From: Pipra filicauda
Taxonomy: Eukaryota; Chordata; Aves; Passeriformes; Pipridae
Direction of reading: 5' to 3'
DNA: 64,000 bases
Assembly (NCBI RefSeq): GCF_003945595.2
Contig: NW_024104365.1
Span: 8,775,049 to 8,839,048 of the forward strand
A program made the translations under genes and the position numbers. This document shows positions 24,401 to 34,243 of this stretch, piece by piece; positions within the stretch are counted from its first letter, which is position 1; every line of letters begins with the position of its first letter. A model generated the notes under the pieces. It was not told where the DNA came from. It saw nothing but the letters and a program-made list of their open reading frames with translations, and did no database searches.

Positions 24401-27400
24401 GAAAAAAGAGGTAAGGGGGAAAAGAAAAAAGGGGTAAGGGGAGGAAGAAAAAGAGGAAAGGGGGAAGAAAAAGCAGGAAGGGAGAGAAGAAAAAGGAGGA
24501 AAGCGGAGGAGAAAATGGATGAAAAGGGAGGAAGAAAAAGGAGGAAAGGGAGGGAAAGAAAAAAGAGGAAAAAGGGAAATAAAAAGAGAAATAAGTGAAT
24601 TTTCTGGCAATAAAATACCTTTATGTTAATTATACTGTCAGTGTACAAACTTCTCATGGCCTCTTCACATAATTTTAGGCAACAATTTCCAGTTAGTTTG
24701 CAGTGTCCTGAAGTTGTGGAATTTGGCAGAAGAGAAACCTCTCAGCTCTTCTCTGACTGCTCAATAAAAATAAGAAACCCTTACACAAACTCTGAATTCC
24801 ATTCAGCCCCTCACTGGTTATGCAGTAGAAGAATACAAAGAACATCACAGACAATCTAAATTTTTAATGTATTATCTAATTTTTTAAAAAATTATAACTT
24901 TTACAGCTTTACTTTGCCATTAGAGAATGTGTCCATGTTTTAAAACAACTCTCCTGTGGCAGAGAAATGTGGAATTAATACATTTCTTTACATGGATTTG
25001 ACATGTGGGGGAAGGTCAGGGATAAAAGATCCAGGTGGATGATTTAATGGACGGGGGGGAACCTCTGGAATTCTACTCATTTAACTTATGGCAGAAAGAA
25101 TTTAATCAGCCTTTTACTTTTACTTCACATAAGGCAGTTTCATCACAGAACAAGGAGTATTTGGTCAACAACATATTTATCTGTTGTTCAGGGAATGTAA
25201 ATCATTTGAAGCAAATCATTGACAGCATTTTCTTAAAAAAATTGAGGTTTTAAGGGTTAAAAGCCAAGAATTAATCAACAGCTGCCAGACAGGGATATTT
25301 TAAAGAAATGAAATATTGCTATATAATAATATGATTTTTAAATGTAAGTCTTACAAGGAGCAGATGTTCAGAAAAACAAGAGATTCACAAATGCATTTTA
25401 AAATCTCTGAAAAAATAAGGAAAAAAAAGCATATTAAGGGATCCATGTGTTGCTAGTTATGATAATAAGTCAGATTGTCTGTCTCTGGACATCAGATGAA
25501 GATAAGATACATGAGAGTTCTCTAATTATGAGACAAAAATAGCCAGATCTCTGAACTCCTTTAATTTTCTGGTGATTTCATCACCTGAATCTGGCCAAGC
25601 TGATGATATTATTCAGTTATCAGTCCCAGGCAGGAAGTGATAGATGCTGCAGACAGGCTGGGCTGCAGATAAAAGAAAAAAAATCAATGTTCTGTGCTGC
25701 TGCACTAATGGATGTGGGCTCAGCAACCTGAGATGGTGGAGCAAGTGCTCATATTGGATGGGAAACAAAGACTTGGAACACAGAGATGCAAATCCAAGGA
25801 AGTTCCTCAAACCAAGATAGTTCAGCATCCTAAAATTAGGTTCAATTCAAATTCGGCATCCTAAAATAAGGTTTGAATAACAGGCAATGCCACAAGAACA
25901 ATTCCTACCCATAATAATATCAACATGTACCATAATACCAAAAATATCAACATGTACCATATCAACATGGCACCAAAATAATAACATGTGCTCAACAGCA
26001 TCTGGAAAAAAGAGGACTGGAAGTTTCCTGCTCTCTAAACCTCCCTGAATATTTCCCCAGCATGAACTAGAGCTAAAAGTGTTTCAAACTGGGCATCTTT
26101 ACTGTCATCTTCCTGGAGAGATAAGGAATCCTGAGCAATTTTATTAAAATATTAATTTCAATTAAGGGATTGACAGAGATTTATTTCACTCCACTCCAGA
26201 TTCAAAGTTAAGTGAAGCAAACCCTGGCCAAAGGGCTTCAATTTGTTGTTTTTATAAAGAGAGTCATTCACAAAGGACAAAACATTTCCTACCTTTGTGT
26301 CCTCCCAGATAAATTTTAAAAACTCCTCAAACCTCCTCCTGTACAACACAAAAACGCCTGATGTTCACAGAGTGTTTGAACAACACTCACTTCTCACCCA
26401 GGCAACAGATGAATTTTTTACCATCCAGGATTTTCAGTTCAGCCACTGCTGGGTGAAATCCTCCAGGGAATATCCAAGTGCCTGTGGAAATCCTTCCAGT
26501 GCCACTCACCACTGAGCTGAGGAGCTCAAACTCCTGGTCAGGCAGGAAGGAGCGCCAGCCGTCCTCCAGCACCTCGAACATGGGCCGGTAGAAGAAGGGA
26601 TACAGGAGGGTGACAGAATCCAGGGTGGAAAGGACCTGGGAGGATCAGAGAAAGCATGGAATCATGGAATGGGTTGGGTTGGAAGGGAACTTAAACCTCA
26701 TCTCATTCCAACCTCCTGCCATGGGCAGGGACACCCCCACTATCTCAGGTTGCTCCAAGGCCCGTCCACCCTGGCCTTGGACACTTCCAGGGATGGGGCA
26801 GCCACAGCTTCTCTGGGCAACCTGTGCCAGGGCCTCCCCACCCTCACAGCCAACAATTCCTTCCCAATATCCCATCTAACCCTGTCCTCTGGCAATTTCA
26901 AGCCATTCCCCCTTGTCCTGTCACTAGATGATTGCATGGTTTCTGATGCTTCAGCATAATGAGCTTCCCATTCCCAAATGCTGTGGCAAGATATGGGGTT
27001 TTAATTAAAAAAAAAACAACAAAAACAGACCCAGAGGCAAATCCCATGATTTTAACAGTTATCAGAAATCATTGACTGGTTTAGGTTGGAAGGGACTGTA
27101 AAGCTCATTCAGTTCCAACCCCCTGCCATGGGCAGGGACAGCTTCCACCAGACCAGATTGCTCAGAGCTTCATCCAACCTGGCCTTGAACACTTCCAGGG
27201 ATGAGGAATCCACAACCTATGGGAAATATCCCACAACCTGGTGGGAAATACTCCAGAATTTTCCTTTCCCTTACATAACACCAATGAAAACCTCCCTAAC
27301 TGGAGACAAAAAGCTGTCGAGGTTGAGGTGAGACGGAGACCCGCCGGTTCTGTTGATGCTGATGAATCCTCACCTCGATGGAGCTGGCGATGTTCAGACA

Positions 27401-30086
27401 TTCCTCCATCCCAGGGATGTCCAGCTGGATGATCCTCAGGTCTTTGCACTTTATGACAATGGTGCCCAACGATCCCACGAACCTACAGCAGGACATGGAA
27501 CAGGAGCCTCATCAGAACAGCATCTGGGAGCTGTGAGGGGATGTTACAGCTCTTCCCACCACAAATTCCTACAAGGCAAAACTCCATTAGCAGTAATTTT
27601 TCCCCAATATCATCCTGCAAGAAAAAAAACATACAAAACCAACTTGTTATTTGGTATAAGCTTGTTTTTATTTTAATTTATTCTGTCCTTGTGCTATGGA
27701 GTGGAAGTATAGATATTACACCACTGTGAGTGTGACAGGACAAGGGGGAATGGCTTTAAACTGCCAGAAGGCAGGGTTAGATGGGATTTTGGGAAGGAAT
27801 TGTTGGCTGTGAGGGTGGTGAGACCCAGGCACAGTTTTCCCAGAGAATCTGTGGCTGCCCCATTCCTGGAAGTGTTCAAGGCCAGGTTGGAGCAGCCTGT
27901 GATAGTGGGAGAGGAAATAAGTGGCAGGGGGTGAAACAAGATGATCTTTATGTTCCCTTCCATCCCAAACCAGTCTGGGATTTCTGATTTAACAAGGAAT
28001 TTTGGTGTTTGATCCCTGCAGTGCCAGGATTTGCCCTGCAGATCTCAGGGAATGAAGGTCTTACCCCCCACACTGGTTACAAATCCAGGGAGCCCAGAAG
28101 AACGTCTGGTTCCAAATCAAACCCAGCTCCCAGACGCCCTCCTCAGTCCTATTCCAGCTGTTTAAAGAGCTACAAAAGCTCAAGGAGCAGTTTGATCATC
28201 TGATAAATCTGAAAAAACACTGTTTTGTACAAAAAAACCCTCTTATAATTCAGTGGGAGAAGAGATTTTCTGAGCCTGGCACAACGTTGTGCACTAAGAA
28301 CCTGCAGCAGGGTCAGGCTGGGCCTTTCTAAACCTTTTACAGATCTGAGAGTCTCGTTATTCCATCCCCTCCAGCACTGGGAAAATACACTTATCCCTTC
28401 AAATGGTAAAGTTTCACTCCCACAAAGCTACTCAGGGGCTGCTCTGGAGACCTCCTGGAAAATAAGGGCTGTGAGTATCTGCAGAGTAATTCGGTAGTAA
28501 ATCAGGTGCTGAGCCAGCAATCCCTCCTCATAACTCCATGTTCCTTTCTTATTTGGGATTAACTTCCACTGCAACTGCAGCTGAGCTCATAAAAAATTTA
28601 AAAACTGAAGGAAAAGCTTGTAAATATTAATCTTCAAAATGGAGCTTTAGTACAAGGAGTAACAGGGATGAGGCCAAACCCCCCCCAAGGACTCAGCAAT
28701 GCTCCATGGGAACACATTCCCTGAGTTTCCCACTCTTCTGCTCCTTTCCCACTTCAGAAAAGTCAGGAATAAACTTAAGCAGCAACAGATTTAATCAGCA
28801 TTCAGCAATTCCCCCCATTCCAGACTCTTTGCCAACTTGGTGGGTTTTAATTGCTCCTGCTTGATTTTTCCAGAAAAATCTGTTCTACCAGATTTCTTTA
28901 AAAGGCAAGAAAAATGAGAAAGACTTTGTAATTAATTAAAAAATTATGATGAGGAAGCTGAAACAGAAGCAAGTGAGGGAGCAGAAGACCAGGTGAGATG
29001 GGGCAGACACTGAGGGAGCGAAGGGTGACAGGGCAGGTAAAGCAGGAATGAAGGTAAAAAACCCCAAATCTTTGGAGCTTCTGTAATCAAAACAGGGTGG
29101 GGAAGAAAAATAACGGGAGTGCTGCAGCTACAACTCAGCTGAACCACAAAAATACATTGTTAAAGGGTTACTGATTCCCATGAGGAGTTGGAGGAGTGAG
29201 GGATGATGGTGTGGAGCAGCAGGAGGTAGATTTGGGGATGAGAAATTCCAGAGTCCATCAGTTTTGGTGGCTGACACAAAGCAAATCCCTCCACCAGCAC
29301 TCCGACCTCCATCCCCTTTGCAAAGGACAGGGTAAAGGAGGTGGTAAAAATGCAAAGGAGGTGGTGAAGTTGCATTATTTAGAAATTATATATAGTGTTT
29401 CAACTGTTATTGAAGTATTCAAGTGTTTCAAGGGTTATTGATGGATCCACTGAATAATTAACACAGAGCAGAAGTGTTTAAACACACAAGTTTTGACTCT
29501 CCATATGACCAAAAAATTAACCTTTCAGATGCAACAGTCAAAATGAACATCCAAGCAAAAGGAAAACCCTGCCCTGTGCTCTCGTAGGAACATTTAGGTT
29601 GGAAAAGAGCTCTGAGATCATTGAGTCCAACCTGTGACTTGGCACCACCTTGCCACCCAGACCATGCACTGATGCCACATCCAGCCGCTCCTTAAACATT
29701 CCGAGGGATAGGGACTCCACCACCTCCCTGGGCAGCCCCTTCCAGTGTTTAACGACCCTTCCCGTGAGGAAATTTCTCCTGATGTCCAACCTCAACCTCC
29801 CCTGGCGCAGCATAACCCCATTGCCATCTCCATCCTTCCTCCTCTCCACACCTGGATCCGGGACAACCAGCCTTGCCAACCACTCTCCCGAGAGGCCCCA
29901 CCTTTTCTCGCAGGAGTCGATGTTGGAGTGGAGCAGCCACAGCTCCTCGGCGTTGTCGTGGCGGCGGGACGAGAAGATGAGGTGGTGGCCAGTCAGGCAC
30001 AGCGTCCCCTCCACGGCCGCGTGGAACGGCCGGTGCAGCACCACATTGTCGGCGCGGGGCGTCTTGATCAGCTCGGCGAACTCCAT
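12281..30086 (-). CDS. MTMR9: MTMR9, myotubularin-related protein 9 (10 coding exons, complete)
   Basis: Ten exons on the minus strand join in frame to a 550-residue protein, against 549 in human, which I recognised from its close match to vertebrate MTMR9. Joined coding parts: 30086-29902, 27482-27374, 26635-26510, 21243-21070, 19392-19175, 18252-18091, 16021-15880, 14686-14466, 12997-12846, 12444-12281; total 1653 nt with stop. Order of parts: PH-GRAM domain (about residues 1-100), myotubularin phosphatase-like domain (about 120-500), C-terminal coiled coil (about 510-545). The catalytic CX5R loop is replaced by HGTEGTDST at 333-341, with neither the Cys nor the Arg, as in known MTMR9, so it is a pseudophosphatase. 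In the family it binds MTMR6, MTMR7 and MTMR8 through the coiled coil and raises their activity on PI3P and PI(3,5)P2 at endosomal membranes. Introns are 2419, 738, 5266, 1677, 922, 2069, 1193, 1468 and 401 bp; beyond CR1 copies and one polypurine tract I see nothing in them. No frameshift or premature stop. Confidence 0.97.
12846..12997 (-). CDS. MTMR9: MTMR9 coding exon 9
   Basis: Residues 447-496 plus a split Gly, containing [15 protein letters not shown] and [17 protein letters not shown]. Acceptor CTTAG, donor GTAAGC. Confidence 0.95.
14318..14421 (+). mobile_element. CR1 3' end in MTMR9 intron 8
   Basis: Antisense to MTMR9, ending about 45 bp downstream of the exon 8 donor. Confidence 0.85.
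14466..14686 (-). CDS. MTMR9: MTMR9 coding exon 8
   Basis: Residues 373-446, opening [14 protein letters not shown] and ending FLGNNESER. The donor is GTTGGT at 14465. A stronger-looking GTAAGG four bases further would break the frame of exon 9, so I chose the weaker site. Confidence 0.93.
14833..15363 (+). mobile_element. CR1 fragment, about 530 bp, MTMR9 intron 7
   Basis: Antisense to MTMR9; from the GCACTGCTGAGGCCTCACC region through to CTGTGATTCTGTGAC. Confidence 0.9.
15541..15630 (+). mobile_element. CR1 3' end, MTMR9 intron 7
   Basis: About 90 bp; preceded by a short GAAGAGATGG duplication. Confidence 0.82.
15880..16021 (-). CDS. MTMR9: MTMR9 coding exon 7 (pseudo-active site)
   Basis: 47 codons (residues 326-372). 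[15 protein letters not shown] stands where active myotubularins carry HCSDGWDRT, so the nucleophile Cys and the phosphate-binding Arg are absent. Acceptor CCCAG, donor GTAAGA. Confidence 0.96.
16520..16690 (+). mobile_element. CR1 internal piece, MTMR9 intron 6
   Basis: Lacks its own 3' end and runs straight into an oppositely oriented piece at 16691. Confidence 0.75.
16691..16850 (-). mobile_element. CR1 piece without 3' end, MTMR9 intron 6
   Basis: Starts inside the element (ATCTAAGCTGGCCTTGAACA) rather than at the 3' terminus, which points to rearrangement with the piece before it. Confidence 0.75.
18091..18252 (-). CDS. MTMR9: MTMR9 coding exon 6
   Basis: Residues 272-325, opening [17 protein letters not shown] and running to CLAAQCIDR, the helix before the pseudo-active site. 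Acceptor CCCAAAG, donor GTAAAT. Confidence 0.96.
18671..18825 (-). mobile_element. CR1 3' end, MTMR9 intron 5
   Basis: In MTMR9 sense orientation, ending near the CTTCTCTGAG block. Confidence 0.85.
19175..19392 (-). CDS. MTMR9: MTMR9 coding exon 5
   Basis: Residues 199-271, including [17 protein letters not shown] and [13 protein letters not shown]. Acceptor CCCCAG, donor GTGAGT; ends with a split Arg codon. Confidence 0.96.
19710..19849 (+). mobile_element. CR1 3' end, MTMR9 intron 4
   Basis: Begins CCTGGAGGTGTTCAAGGCCA; antisense to MTMR9. Confidence 0.85.
21070..21243 (-). CDS. MTMR9: MTMR9 coding exon 4
   Basis: 58 codons (residues 141-198), opening TDEWRLS and containing CPSYPP and [14 protein letters not shown], typical of the myotubularin core. 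Acceptor TTTTCAG, donor GTGAGC. Confidence 0.96.
21244..26509 (-). other. MTMR9: MTMR9 intron 3, largest intron
   Basis: 5.27 kb with no CR1 copy recognised. Contents: the polypurine tract at 24185-24595, a local AATATAAAACTGATAAA duplication near 23048-23093, and imperfect tandem duplications at 25810-25990. I see no RNA gene or nested coding exon. Confidence 0.6.
24185..24595. repeat. Polypurine tract, MTMR9 intron 3
   Basis: About 400 bp of nearly pure A/G on the plus strand, built of irregular AAAGAGGAAAGGGG units. In the MTMR9 transcript it is polypyrimidine. Long spurious frames arise from it on the minus strand. Confidence 0.9.
26510..26635 (-). CDS. MTMR9: MTMR9 coding exon 3
   Basis: Residues 99-140, including [16 protein letters not shown], the linker into the phosphatase-like domain; phase 0 at both ends. 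Acceptor CTCCCAG, donor GTGAGT. A CR1 3' end begins only about 20 bp upstream of this exon. Confidence 0.96.
26655..26925 (-). mobile_element. CR1 fragment abutting MTMR9 exon 3
   Basis: Same orientation as MTMR9; its 3' terminus lies about 20 bp upstream of the exon 3 acceptor. Confidence 0.9.
27069..27218 (-). mobile_element. CR1 3' end, MTMR9 intron 2
   Basis: About 150 bp in MTMR9 sense orientation, 140 bp after the CR1 at 26655. Confidence 0.85.
27374..27482 (-). CDS. MTMR9: MTMR9 coding exon 2
   Basis: Residues 63-98, opening [14 protein letters not shown], finish the GRAM fold. Acceptor CTGTAG, donor GTGAGG; 109 nt = 1 + 36 codons. Confidence 0.96.
27730..27983 (+). mobile_element. 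CR1 fragment, MTMR9 intron 1
   Basis: From GACAGGACAAGGGGGAATGG to the 3' terminus; diverged in its last 60 bp. Confidence 0.85.
29588..29815 (-). mobile_element. CR1 fragment, MTMR9 intron 1
   Basis: In MTMR9 sense orientation, ending within 90 bp of the exon 1 donor at the edge of the CpG-rich block. Confidence 0.88.
29902..30086 (-). CDS. MTMR9: MTMR9 coding exon 1
   Basis: The ATG at 30086-30084 sits in a strong Kozak context (GCCATGG) and opens [14 protein letters not shown], the conserved MTMR9 N-terminus. Residues 1-62 (last codon split, AG|G) start the PH-GRAM domain. Donor GTGGGG. A CR1 lies about 85 bp downstream in intron 1. Confidence 0.96.
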
Positions 30087-30483
30087 GGCGGGGGCGGGAG
30101 GGAATCACCGGGAAAGCTCACCGGGAAAAAACTCGCCGGGAAAACAGGGAGGGGGTGGAGGCGCCGGGGAGGGTCTGTGCGGTCCCACCCGCGCGGGAAG
30201 GGGCATAACCCGCCGTGGTCGCGGTTCTCGGGTGGGGATGATGAGCGGAGCGGGGGGGGGGCGAGGCCCTCACAGGGACCCCCCTTTGCCCTCAGGGCCC
30301 GGGGGGAGAGTGAGGAAACACAGAGCGGGGCGCTGAGACCCCCGGGGGGTCAGAGCAGCGAGGGAGCCCTTGAGGGGACAGGAGGTAGCCCCGGGATCCC
30401 CCGGATTCCCAGGACCCCCCGGATTCCCGGGAGCCGCCGGCGGAGCGGCACGGGCCGGAAGCACCTCCCCGGGAGCCTCCTCG

Positions 30484-30493
30484 GTCACGTGAT
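30484..30493. promoter_or_regulatory. CACGTG E-box, CLEAR-like
   Basis: GTCACGTGAT matches the TFEB/USF-type GTCACGTGAC at nine of ten bases, 400 bp upstream of the MTMR9 start codon and 10 bases from a CCAAT box. Confidence 0.5.
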
Positions 30494-30794
30494 GCCGCCC
30501 GGACCAATCCGCCTTGGAGGTGATGGAACTGCGGGAAAAGGGCCCGGCGCATCCCGAGACCCCCGCGAAAAAGGTTCCGGGAGAATCACGCGGGGATTGA
30601 AGAAGGGGCGGGGCGAGAGGAGGGGCTTAGGGGAAGGGGCGGGGCGTTGAGGGTAAGAGAGCCTATGGGAAAGGAGACCGTGGGGGCGGGGTTTAAGGAA
30701 GGGGAGGGCAAAGAGGGCAGGGCATGACTGGGAGTGGGGCGTGGATGGGGCGGGGCTTCGTTAGGGCAGGGGGCGGGGCTCGGGGAAGGAGGGG

Positions 30795-31335
30795 CGGGAA
30801 TGGAGCGAAGATGGAAACAGGAATGGGAGAGGGAATGGAGCAGGAAAGGGAGACGGAATGGGAGCGGGCAGGGAGAGGGAACTGAGTGGGAACGGAAACA
30901 GGCAAGGGAGAGGGAATGGAGTGGGAGTGGGAATGGGCAGTGAGCGGGAGTGGAGTAGGAATGGAGCCGTCAAGGGAGAGGGAATGGAGCGGGCAGGGAG
31001 AGGGAATGGATCGGGCAGGGAGCAGGCATGGAGCGGGAATGGGAACGGGCAAGGGAGCAGGAATTTGCTGGGAATGGAGCGGGCAGAGGGCGGGAATGGA
31101 ATGGGAATGGCAACGGACAGGGAGCGGAAATGGAGCGGGCTGGGAGTCAGGAACGGAGCAGGAATGGAGGGGGCAGAGAAGAGGGAATGTAGGGGAAGTG
31201 GGAATGGCAGGGAGAGGGAATGGGAACGGGCAGGGGAGCGGAAATGGAGCGGGCAAGGAGCAGGAATGGAGCAGGAATGGACTGGGAATGGAGCGGGGAA
31301 GGCAGTGGGGATGAAGCGGGAAGGGATGGAGCAGG
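30795..31335. repeat. Purine-rich minisatellite beside the MTMR9 promoter
   Basis: About 540 bp of degenerate units near GGAATGGAGCGGGCAGGGAG, made from GGAATG, GGAGCG and GGCAGG sub-units. The regularity opens long frames on both strands with low-complexity translations (Gly/Arg/Glu one way, Pro/Ser/Leu the other), which I do not call as genes. Confidence 0.9.
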
Positions 31336-31654
31336 ATCCCAGCGCCCCAGCCCGGGGCAGTGCGGCAGGGCTGGGGTCGGTGCCCGCCGGGACAACCGCG
31401 GTTTGGGTCCAAAACCCGCGGGAATGGAGCAAACACATCCCCAGGGCCCGGCTGAGACCGGCCCGGCCAAAAAAAATGGAGAAACGGCAAAAAATTCAGC
31501 CAGGCCACCTCACACGTGTTCTGAAATCCCCCTCGGGCTTTTCCCCAAGGACACCCGGCCCTGGCAGAGGGACGGTCCCCTCCAGTTGTCCCTCTGTGCA
31601 GGGACCCCCAGAGCACCCTCCAAGCTGGGTCAGCACACGGCAGTTCTGTTTCCA

Positions 31655-31982
31655 TCACGGAATTATGGAATGGTTTGGGTTGGAAGGGAGCTTAGAGCTC
31701 ATCCCATTCCACCCCCTGCCATGGGCAGGGACACCTTCTGCTATCCCAGGTTGCTCCAAGCCCCATCCAACCTTGGACACTTCCAGGGGTGGGGCAGCCA
31801 CAGCTTCTCTGGGCAACCTGTGCCAGGGCCTTACCACTCGCCCAGCCAACAATTCCTTCCCAATATCCCATTTAACCCTGCCTTCTGGCAGTGGGAAGCC
31901 ATTCCTCTTTGTCCTATCCCTCCAGGCCCTTGTCCCAAGTCCCTCTCCAGCTCTCTTGGAGCCCCTTTAGGCACTGGAAGTT
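31655..31982 (-). mobile_element. CR1 fragment, about 330 bp
   Basis: Ends within the GGAGCCCCTTTAGGCACTGG region. Confidence 0.9.
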
Positions 31983-32157
31983 CTGACATAACATCCTACA
32001 GCCAGTGGCGAGGATGCAGGGCCAGATGTGCATAAAATCAAATGCTTTTCTCTCAATTATTATGGTAAAAGACCTCTGTTAAGAAGGCCTGAAAGGTCAG
32101 GCACAGCTCAAAACTAGATGTCCCCACTGAATTTATTGACAGAATTGTGGGAGGGAT

Positions 32158-32280
32158 GCCCATCCCTGGAAGTGTTCGAGGCCAGGTTGGACAGGACTTG
32201 GAGCAACCTGGTCTTTTGGGGTTGGAATGAGATGATCTTCAAGGTCCCCTCGCACCCACACCATTCCATGGTTTTATGAT
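32158..32280 (+). mobile_element. CR1 3' end
   Basis: CATCCCTGGAAGTGTTCGAG to CATGGTTTTATGA; about 30 bases are missing around the GTCTTTTGGGGTTGG junction. Confidence 0.83.
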
Positions 32281-33461
32281 TAAAAACCAAAATCAAGACT
32301 GGAAACACTGAAATCCAGCATATACCCTGAGAGTATTTGTGAGGGTGAGAAGGGCTGTTTACAAACTCCCTGTGCTTCCAAGCTAAAGTGAACTTCTAAG
32401 GAATAGGAAGAAGATGAAAGACTCTCCAGGGTGACAGCAAATTCCAGAATCCTCCTGAAGAGGTGTCTGCTGTTCGTAGGTACCGTGGCTGCTCCCCGAA
32501 AGGGACTGCTGGACTTGTGGGTGGAACCAGGCTCTGATGCAGAACCACAGGTCTCTCCCACCTGGAGAAACTCCAATTCCTAAGCCTCCACCTGCTTTGA
32601 TTCTGAGGAAGAACAAAGAAATCAGGTCACCAGCCATTTCTGGGGCTCTCTTTGGAGGGGGTGAGGAGCTGCCTGGTGCCGTCCTGCCCGTGATCAGCTC
32701 AGTGATGCAAGTTCAAGGTTGTTCAGTCCCTGCCCGATGGAAGCAGCCTGGAACTCTCCGTGCAGATGCCAACAGGCAGATTTGGATGACAGCCTGTCCT
32801 GGGCAATTGCCCCTGAGAAGGATTGCAGAGGTGTTTAGATACAGTGACCCAAATTTTTAAACTCACCCCTGGTGCCGAGTTCAGCCTGAGTTTATCCAGG
32901 CTGTGCCTTATTAATGCTGGCAGTTCAGGTGATTTCAATATCTGAGGATGATTTGGAAGTCTAATTAATGACATTTTAATCTCACAGATTTATGCAAAGA
33001 TTCATAATAAGGACGATTAATTCTCCTCTCACAGCGGTTTGCACTGATCCACACCATCAACCCTTCCAGAAGAGGAGAGGGGTCTCTCCCAGGACTGAAG
33101 CTTCCAGAGCTTGGGAGTCCTGGGTGTAACTTAAAACACAGACATGTCTCCATTGCTGCTTTCACTTCAGTGCTGAGATGGCCTGGGAGCACAGGATTAA
33201 TCCTCCCTGCATTTTGCTGCATGGACTGGGAATTCTTTCACATGAATCCACAGCTAAACACACACTCCCATCTCCAGGACATGAGCAGGACTGTTAAAAT
33301 GCTGCTCACCTGGGCAGCTTATCCTGGCTGAGGAGGAAAAGTTGTTTCCTTGTGCTTTTTCAGCACAGCAGTGGGATAGGGAACTGCACAGGGAGGGCTG
33401 GTGCTTTGGGGAGCTCCTCAGCTGCAGGAGAGTGGCCTGGGTTCTCCTGGGGTCTCTGGGA
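32281..33461. other. Unassigned intergenic DNA
   Basis: No CR1, no convincing exon and no tandem repeat recognised. The longest frame (32280-32576, minus) has no family features I know. Confidence 0.5.
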
Positions 33462-33630
33462 CAGGTTACCCGGAGAAGCCGTGGCTGCCCCATCCCTGGA
33501 AGTGTTCAAGGCCAGGTTGGACAGGGCTTGGAGCAACCTGGGCTAGTGGAAGGTGTCCCTGGCCATGGCAGGGGGTTGTAAGCTTTAAGGTCCCTTCCCA
33601 CCCAAGACATTCCAGTAATCTGTGATTCCA
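33462..33630 (+). mobile_element. CR1 fragment
   Basis: Opens GACAGGTTACCCGGAGAAGC; about 170 bp. Confidence 0.87.
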
Positions 33631-33873
33631 TAGAGATCCCTTGCAGTTATGGGTATTAACCCCCCTGAGCCTCCTAGGAGACACTTCCTGGGCTCTCCTG
33701 TGTTCAGCCCTTCCATCCACATGGCCCCCACAGCTCCATCCTTAGGAAGCACTACCAGACCCCGCAGGTGAGGGGCAGCTGCTTCCAATGTGGGGTGTCC
33801 TCCATCCTACTGAAGGTGCTGTGGGGAATGACATTTATTAACAGCATTTGCAACACAGTCATGGAAGCGTGGA

Positions 33874-34100
33874 ATAGAATCACAGGATCATTTAGGCTGA
33901 AAAAGCCGTCTGAGATCATTGAGTCCAACTGTTCCCCCAGCACTGCCAAGGCCAGCACTAACCCGAGTCCCCACGTGCCACATCCACACGGCTTTTAAAC
34001 ACCTCCAGGGATGGGGACTCCATCACTGCCCTGGGCAGCTGTGCCAGTGCCTGACTACACTTTCAGGGAAGAAATTTTCCCTCATAACCTGCCCTGGTGC
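33874..34100 (-). mobile_element. CR1 fragment
   Basis: The subfamily with CCCCCAGCACTGCCAAGGCC; stops just before a second CR1 3' end. Confidence 0.87.
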
Positions 34101-34110
34101 CTCTTGATAC

Positions 34111-34243
34111 TTCAGGTTGGAAGGGACCATAAAGCTCATCTTTTTCCACCCCCTGCCATGGGCAGGGACACCCTCCACTATTCCATCTTGCTCCAAGCCC
34201 CATCCAACCTGGCCTTGAACATTTCCAGGGATGAAGCAGCCAC
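34111..34243 (-). mobile_element. CR1 3' end next to another CR1
   Basis: A different subfamily from 33874-34100 with the same orientation; only about 10 bp separate them, so one landed at or in the end of the other. Confidence 0.85.

Larger units (their letters stand above)
29880..30790 (-). promoter_or_regulatory. MTMR9: GC-rich CpG-type promoter of MTMR9
   Basis: A GC- and CpG-rich block covers exon 1 and about 700 bp upstream, unlike the AT-richer flanks. There is no TATA box. Upstream of the ATG are an ETS-type CCGGAAG (30455-30461), the palindromic E-box GTCACGTGAT (30484-30493), a CCAAT box (30504-30508) and several GGGGCGGGGC Sp1-type boxes (30600-30780). The start site is not fixed by sequence. 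Such islands are often bidirectional, but I see no plus-strand gene starting here. Confidence 0.8.

Noticed and set aside
24163..24657. 164- and 204-codon Phe/Ser/Pro/Leu-rich frames on the minus strand
   Set aside because: By-product of the intronic polypurine tract.
29745..30650. 301-codon plus-strand frame opposite MTMR9 exon 1
   Set aside because: GC-rich shadow frame over a CR1, exon 1 antisense and the promoter; no homology recognised.
30693..31970. Frames of 321 (minus) and 370 (plus) codons
   Set aside because: Both come from the purine-rich minisatellite; translations are low complexity with no domain, and the plus frame continues into a CR1.
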